Source of the DNA: Thermoflexus hugenholtzii JAD2
Lineage (GTDB): Bacteria > Chloroflexota > Dehalococcoidia > SHYB01
Assembly: GCA_945861815.1 (NCBI GenBank)
Contig: CAMAVV010000060.1
Coordinates: 1-8,516 of the forward strand
Reading direction: 5' to 3'
DNA: 8,516 nucleotides
Below the pieces are notes generated by a model. That model was given only the letters and a program-made list of their open reading frames with translations. It searched no databases and was not told the origin of the DNA. A program made the translations under genes and the position numbers. Below, one piece after another: positions 5,116 through 8,516 of the stretch; position 1 is the stretch's first letter, and each line of letters starts with the position of its first letter.

Positions 5116-6267
5116 ATGTCAAAAACATACCGCGTTGTCTCCGCCGATGGCCACACGATCGAACCTCCCGATATGTGGCAGCGTTACGTCCCCAAGAAAT
5201 TCCACGACCGCATTCCGCACATCGTGAAGGACCCCATGGGCGGCGACGCCTGGGAGTTCGTTCGCGGCGCGCCACCCATGCCTATCGGCCTTGTGACCGC
5301 GGCAGGTAAGCCTTACGAGAAGTTCCACTGGTACGGCTCCACCTATCAGTCGATCAACCAAGGCTGCTACCTGGGGAAGCCGCGCCTGGGAGAACAAGAC
5401 CAAGATGGTGTCGACGCCGAAGTGCTCTTCCCCTCTCAGCGCACCATGCAATACTTCATGGCGAACGAAGATGACGCCTTCCACCGCGCAGGCGTCGAGG
5501 CCTACAACACCTGGATATACGACGACTTTGCCGCCGCGGACCGCTCACGGCTGGTTGCTATCGCTCAGATGCCGAACCTCGGCGTCGAAACAGCAGTCGC
5601 CGAGATGCGCCAGGCAAAGAAGCATGGCTTCAAAGGCGTTGTCATCAGCGCATGGCCCTCGGGAGAAGAGAACGTCAGCCGGCAGGACGAGCCGTTCTGG
5701 GCGGCGGCTGAGCAAGAGGGCATGATCGTTCACATCCACGGAGATATCCTGCAAAAGTCCAAGCGTGGCGCGCCTGGAAGCGCCAAGGCTGCAGCAGAAA
5801 TGGTTGGCGGCAAGCAAGGCCTCCCTGGGCTAGCGGAGATGGGCGGCGGCATCGCCCACATATCGGCCGCCATGTCCAAGATGATCTACGCAGGCATCTT
5901 CGATCGCTACCCCAAGCTCACGGTGGTTGGCGTTGAGGTGGGCGCGGGCTGGATCCCGATGTTCCTGGAGCACATGAACGACTTCTGGTGGCGCAACCGC
6001 ACCTGGACCAACTCCGCCCTCAAGCTCACGCCGAGCGAGTATTACCACCGCAACTGGCGCATCACCTTCATCAACGAGCCCTTCGCCATCAAGAATCGCG
6101 ATGCCGCCGGTGTCGGCAACATCATGTGGTCCACCGACTATCCGCATCACGGCTGTGACTGGCCCTATAGCCGCCGCATCATCGACAACATGTTCGTGAA
6201 CATCCCCGATGCTGACCGCCAGGCCATCGTCTGCGAGAACGCCGCCAAGCTCTATGGACTCGTGTGA
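5116..6267 (+). CDS. Amidohydrolase-2 family metal-dependent hydrolase
   Basis: This 383-residue protein belongs to the amidohydrolase-2 (ACMSD/gamma-resorcylate decarboxylase-like) TIM-barrel family. The N-terminal SADGHTIEPPDMW (9-21) supplies the first metal ligands D11 and H13. H206 and H208 in IVHIHGD are the expected barrel-strand histidines, and D341 in WSTDYPHHGCDWPYS is the conserved C-terminal aspartate. E274 in GVEVGAGWIP and the helix AGIFDRYPKL (259-268) are also typical. Members hydrolyse or decarboxylate small organic substrates in the cytoplasm; no signal peptide is seen and the substrate cannot be read. DGH here replaces the D-x-H forms such as DSH or DDH. ATG 5116 is chosen over TTG 5101 because GGGAG (5103-5107) lies 8 bp before it. 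It heads a probable operon with two transporter permeases after a 72-bp gap. Confidence 0.88.
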   Translation: MSKTYRVVSADGHTIEPPDMWQRYVPKKFHDRIPHIVKDPMGGDAWEFVRGAPPMPIGLVTAAGKPYEKFHWYGSTYQSINQGCYLGKPRLGEQDQDGVDAEVLFPSQRTMQYFMANEDDAFHRAGVEAYNTWIYDDFAAADRSRLVAIAQMPNLGVETAVAEMRQAKKHGFKGVVISAWPSGEENVSRQDEPFWAAAEQEGMIVHIHGDILQKSKRGAPGSAKAAAEMVGGKQGLPGLAEMGGGIAHISAAMSKMIYAGIFDRYPKLTVVGVEVGAGWIPMFLEHMNDFWWRNRTWTNSALKLTPSEYYHRNWRITFINEPFAIKNRDAAGVGNIMWSTDYPHHGCDWPYSRRIIDNMFVNIPDADRQAIVCENAAKLYGLV

Positions 6268-6339
6268 ACGAGCCATCCACGCAAACGCGATGCGCCGTAC
6301 ACCTCAGGAAGAATAAGGAAAGGCAGCAGCCCTTCACCG

Positions 6340-7296
6340 ATGCGCGATTACATCCTCAAGCGCGTCCTCGTTACGATCCCAGCCCTTGTGATCGTCTCGA
6401 TGATGATATTTTCCCTTGTCCGGCTCTTTCCTGGGGACACAATCGTGGCGATGGCTTCGGAATCCGGCTCCTTCGGGTTCACCAAAGATGCCGAGAACCA
6501 GATTCGCGCGATCCTTGGCATCGATAAGCCTTTTCTCACCCAATACTTTAACTGGATCGGGGGCCTCTTGACGGGCGATGCGGGCATCTCTCTCTGGACG
6601 CGCCAGCCAGTCACCCATGAGATCGCGCGCACCTTCCCCATCTCCCTGGAGCTAGCGGTTTTCTCCTCCGTCGTTGGTATCGCAGTGGCTTTGCCGGCGG
6701 GCATCATCGCGGCTCTTAAGCGCAATACCTTTCCGGATCTGATCGCGCGGTTCGTCAGCCTCGTCGGTCTCTCCGTGCCCAGCTTTTGGATCGCAACCAT
6801 GCTCCTCGTATTCTTCTCTGTCCAGTTCCGCTGGATACCGCCGGTGATCTACCAAAGTTTTGCCGATAGCCCAGGCGGAAACCTGCTTCAGTTCCTGTTC
6901 CCATCGCTCCTTCTGGGCTTTGGCCTCTCAGCCACCACCATGCGCATGACGCGCTCCGCCATGCTGGAAGTCCTCCGGGAAGACTACGTCAGGACGGCGC
7001 GCGCGAAGGGCTTGACCGAAAGGGTCGTCATCTTCCGCCATGCGTTACGGAATGCATTCATCCCTGTCGTCACCATCATCGGCACGCAATTGGCCTATCT
7101 GTTAGGCGGCACCATCATCATCGAAGTCATCTTTGGTTTGCCGGGCCTGGGCAGGCTTACATTGGAGGCAGTGACCCACCGGGACTACACCCAGATCCAG
7201 GCAAATGTCATGCTCATCGCCAGCATCACTATGTTCGTGAACCTTGTCGTTGATCTTTCCTACGGGTGGCTCGACCCCCGCATCCGGTACTCGTAA
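6340..7296 (+). CDS. ABC transporter permease, DppB/OppB type
   Basis: This 318-residue inner-membrane protein is the first permease of a peptide/nickel-class (DppB-like) importer and has the full family length. It begins MRDYILKRVLVTIPALVIVS, with the first membrane helix at about 8-29. A periplasmic loop with LFPGD (29-33) and a GIDKPFLTQYF segment (60-70) follows. Further helices lie at about 102-125, 137-160, 182-201, 236-262 and 287-306. The cytoplasmic EAA loop that contacts the ATPase is clear: REDYVRTARAKGL (213-225) then RHALRNAFIPV. The C-terminal GYLDP-like motif appears as YGWLDPRIRY. AAGGAAAGG (6315-6323) lies upstream but 16 bp from the ATG, a loose ribosome binding site. It is followed after 18 bp by its partner permease. 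Confidence 0.95.
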   Translation: MRDYILKRVLVTIPALVIVSMMIFSLVRLFPGDTIVAMASESGSFGFTKDAENQIRAILGIDKPFLTQYFNWIGGLLTGDAGISLWTRQPVTHEIARTFPISLELAVFSSVVGIAVALPAGIIAALKRNTFPDLIARFVSLVGLSVPSFWIATMLLVFFSVQFRWIPPVIYQSFADSPGGNLLQFLFPSLLLGFGLSATTMRMTRSAMLEVLREDYVRTARAKGLTERVVIFRHALRNAFIPVVTIIGTQLAYLLGGTIIIEVIFGLPGLGRLTLEAVTHRDYTQIQANVMLIASITMFVNLVVDLSYGWLDPRIRYS

Positions 7297-7314
7297 CATG
7301 GGCCGGCAACACCG

Positions 7315-8217
7315 ATGAACACAGCAGTCGCAACGGCACCCATCGCAGGCGCGCGCTACAAGGCAATCTCACTGGTGAGGCGCTCATTGCGCTTCGCGAA
7401 AAGGGAGCCCATCGGCACCGCGGCAGGCATCCTCATCGTTCTCTTGCTGGCGTCAGCCATATTTGCGCCGTTGATCGCTGAATTCGACCCGACGAAGACC
7501 CGTGTCGGACGGCCTTTCACCGGGCCCGGCTGGGATCACTGGTTCGGCACAGACCAAGTAGGCCGGGATGTCTTCAGCCGTGTTGTCCACGGCGGCCGGG
7601 TCTCCTTGACCGTGGGCATCGTTTCCGTCCTCATAGGCACCACAGTCGGAACGATTATTGGAATGCTCAGCGGTTACTTCGGAGGCTTCGTTGATATCGT
7701 CCTTCAGCGCATCATCGACGCGATCATGTCTATCCCCACGATGGTGCTCGCTCTTGCCCTTATCTCGATATTGGAGCCGGGAACTGACAAGCTGATCTTA
7801 ACGATTGCAGTGGTCATGACGCCAAGTTCCGCTCGCATCGTCCGAGGCGCAGTCCTGGCCGTAAAGCCCAACATGTACGTTGAAGCCGCCAAAGCATTGG
7901 GAGCAGGGAGTGGCCGCATCCTCATTCGCCATATCCTTCCGAACATCATTGCGCCGATCCTCGTGATAGGCTCCGTGCAGGTTGGCAACGCCATTCTTTT
8001 AGAAGCCTCCCTCAGCTTCCTGGGGTTGGGGCCGCCCCCTCCTAATCCCTCTTGGGGCTACATGATCAGCCAGGAAGGCAGGGACGTTCTGACCACCGCC
8101 CCCTGGATCGGTGTCTTCCCTGGCGTATTCCTCAGCCTGACTGTCTTCGGCTTCAACATGCTCGGCGACACTATCCGGGACGTCCTCGACCCGAAGCTGC
8201 GAGGTCGTATCGGTTAG
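7315..8217 (+). CDS. ABC transporter permease, DppC/OppC type
   Basis: This 300-residue protein is the second permease of the importer. After a cytoplasmic N-terminus, the OppC_N segment spans the first helix at about 35-55. The family hallmark HWFGTDQVGRDVFSRVVHGGRVSL (75-98) precedes the transport domain, with helices around 98-120, 140-155, 160-175, 207-226 and 263-283. The EAA loop is at 186-210 (NMYVEAAKALGAGSGRILIRHILPN), and the LEASLSFLGLG...NPSWG signature (229-247) and LGDTIRDVLDPKLRGR ending are canonical. It forms a heterodimeric channel with the preceding permease. No strong Shine-Dalgarno precedes the ATG, and only 18 bp separate the genes, so translation may depend on readthrough of ribosomes from the first permease gene. 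The ATPase genes are not in the window. Confidence 0.95.
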   Translation: MNTAVATAPIAGARYKAISLVRRSLRFAKREPIGTAAGILIVLLLASAIFAPLIAEFDPTKTRVGRPFTGPGWDHWFGTDQVGRDVFSRVVHGGRVSLTVGIVSVLIGTTVGTIIGMLSGYFGGFVDIVLQRIIDAIMSIPTMVLALALISILEPGTDKLILTIAVVMTPSSARIVRGAVLAVKPNMYVEAAKALGAGSGRILIRHILPNIIAPILVIGSVQVGNAILLEASLSFLGLGPPPPNPSWGYMISQEGRDVLTTAPWIGVFPGVFLSLTVFGFNMLGDTIRDVLDPKLRGRIG

Positions 8218-8242
8218 TCCTTATGTACACTTGACGGTTGCC

Positions 8243-8271
8243 TTTGCAGATAGCTCAGTCTGTTATATAAT
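8243..8271 (+). promoter_or_regulatory. Sigma-70-type promoter of the lipoprotein gene
   Basis: A perfect -10 box TATAAT (8266-8271) is preceded at 17 bp by TTTGCA (8243-8248), a four-of-six -35. Transcription would start near 8278, giving a leader of about 137 nt. It lets the binding protein be made separately from, and presumably in excess of, the permeases. Confidence 0.6.
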
Positions 8272-8288
8272 CCCGTCCACCTCATCAG

Positions 8289-8300
8289 TGACCTAGGTAA
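8289..8300. promoter_or_regulatory. Operator-like near-palindrome, copy C
   Basis: TGACCTAGGTAA contains the perfect 8-bp palindrome ACCTAGGT and differs by one base from the reverse complement of copy A. It starts 18 bp after the -10 box, in the transcribed leader of the lipoprotein gene. Confidence 0.4.
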
Positions 8301-8414
8301 AGGACCGTTCCTGAGAAGTACAAGGAGGCCCGCTGAAGAAGAACTGTAGAGAGCGTCCAAGACGTACATCATGGTATGAGGCTCCAGAAACAAAAGGATC
8401 GACAAGGAGGAAAG

Positions 8415-8516
8415 ATGCTACATTTTAGAAAATTACCGCTGACCGCATTTGTCCTGGCTATGGTCGTCAGTATGGTGCTTGTTGCCTGTGGCGGCGACGA
8501 CGACAAGCCCGCGCCC
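8415..8516 (+). CDS. Lipoprotein, probable ABC substrate-binding protein (partial)
   Basis: Only the first 34 codons are present; the gene runs off the right edge. The visible part is a lipoprotein signal peptide: positively charged HFRK, a hydrophobic core (about residues 7-22) and the lipobox LVAC with C25 as the lipidated residue, followed by GGDDDKPAP, the flexible linker usual in substrate-binding lipoproteins. The strong ribosome binding site AAGGAGG (8404-8410) lies 4 bp before the ATG. Placement straight after DppB/DppC-type permeases suggests the family 5 solute-binding protein of that importer, anchored on the outer face of the cytoplasmic membrane. The lipoprotein call is firm; the solute-binding call is from context. 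Confidence 0.8.
   Translation, partial: MLHFRKLPLTAFVLAMVVSMVLVACGGDDDKPAP

Noticed and set aside
7298..7318. Tiny six-codon frame MGRQHR overlapping the second permease start by ATGA
   Set aside because: No ribosome binding site and too short to judge; probably chance, although coupling cannot be excluded.
8251..8260. tRNA D-arm-like string TAGCTCAGTC
   Set aside because: No acceptor stem, anticodon arm or T-arm around it; it lies between the -35 and -10 boxes of a promoter.
8371..8379. Two-codon ATG GTA TGA minigene in the lipoprotein leader
   Set aside because: No ribosome binding site before it and no conservation information.

Overview
The window looks like an ordinary chromosomal stretch from a GC-rich bacterium. 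Coding DNA prefers G or C in third positions, and the intergenic DNA is visibly more AT-rich. The gene content is a DUF35-type Zn-ribbon/OB-fold protein, a short-chain-type acyl-CoA dehydrogenase, an amidohydrolase-2 family enzyme, a PadR regulator and a DppBC-like ABC transporter whose lipoprotein begins with an LVAC lipobox followed by glycines and aspartates. This mix suggests an uncultured Chloroflexota, perhaps a Dehalococcoidia or SAR202-like lineage. That assignment rests on gene mix and style only; no rRNA or marker gene is present.

Left part (1-3180): a DUF35-like protein (100-516); a spacer with a nested inverted repeat; a TatD-family metal-dependent hydrolase (633-1400) with no Shine-Dalgarno and a -10-like box so close that its mRNA may be leaderless; then a strong sigma-70-type promoter (1436-1465) driving two unrecognised or weakly recognised genes. 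The first of these (1547-2377) resembles the L-2-amino-thiazoline-4-carboxylic acid hydrolase family in its C-terminal half. The second (2428-3072) is an orphan helical protein with a lysine-rich tail. The pair ends at a textbook intrinsic terminator (3098-3132).

Middle part (3180-5115): a monocistronic acyl-CoA dehydrogenase (3180-4325) and a convergent PadR-family repressor on the minus strand (4407-4799), separated by a perfect 12-bp terminator stem. A 316-bp non-coding region follows, divergent between padR and the amidohydrolase.

Right part (5116-8516): an amidohydrolase-2 family enzyme, two DppB/DppC-type permeases, and the start of a lipoprotein with its own promoter and a strong ribosome binding site. 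The order suggests import of a small organic or peptide-like substrate coupled to hydrolysis; the ATPase genes are presumably beyond the right edge.

No mobile element, CRISPR array, tRNA or rRNA was found. The most interesting non-coding signal is a 12-bp near-palindrome (consensus about TTACCTARGTCA). Three close copies lie in the leader regions of the orphan pair, the amidohydrolase and the lipoprotein, and a weaker copy lies in the padR leader. This suggests one local regulator, possibly the PadR protein, controlling several transcription units. Nothing here is clearly a new defence or mobile system; the orphan two-gene unit is the best candidate for undescribed biology.
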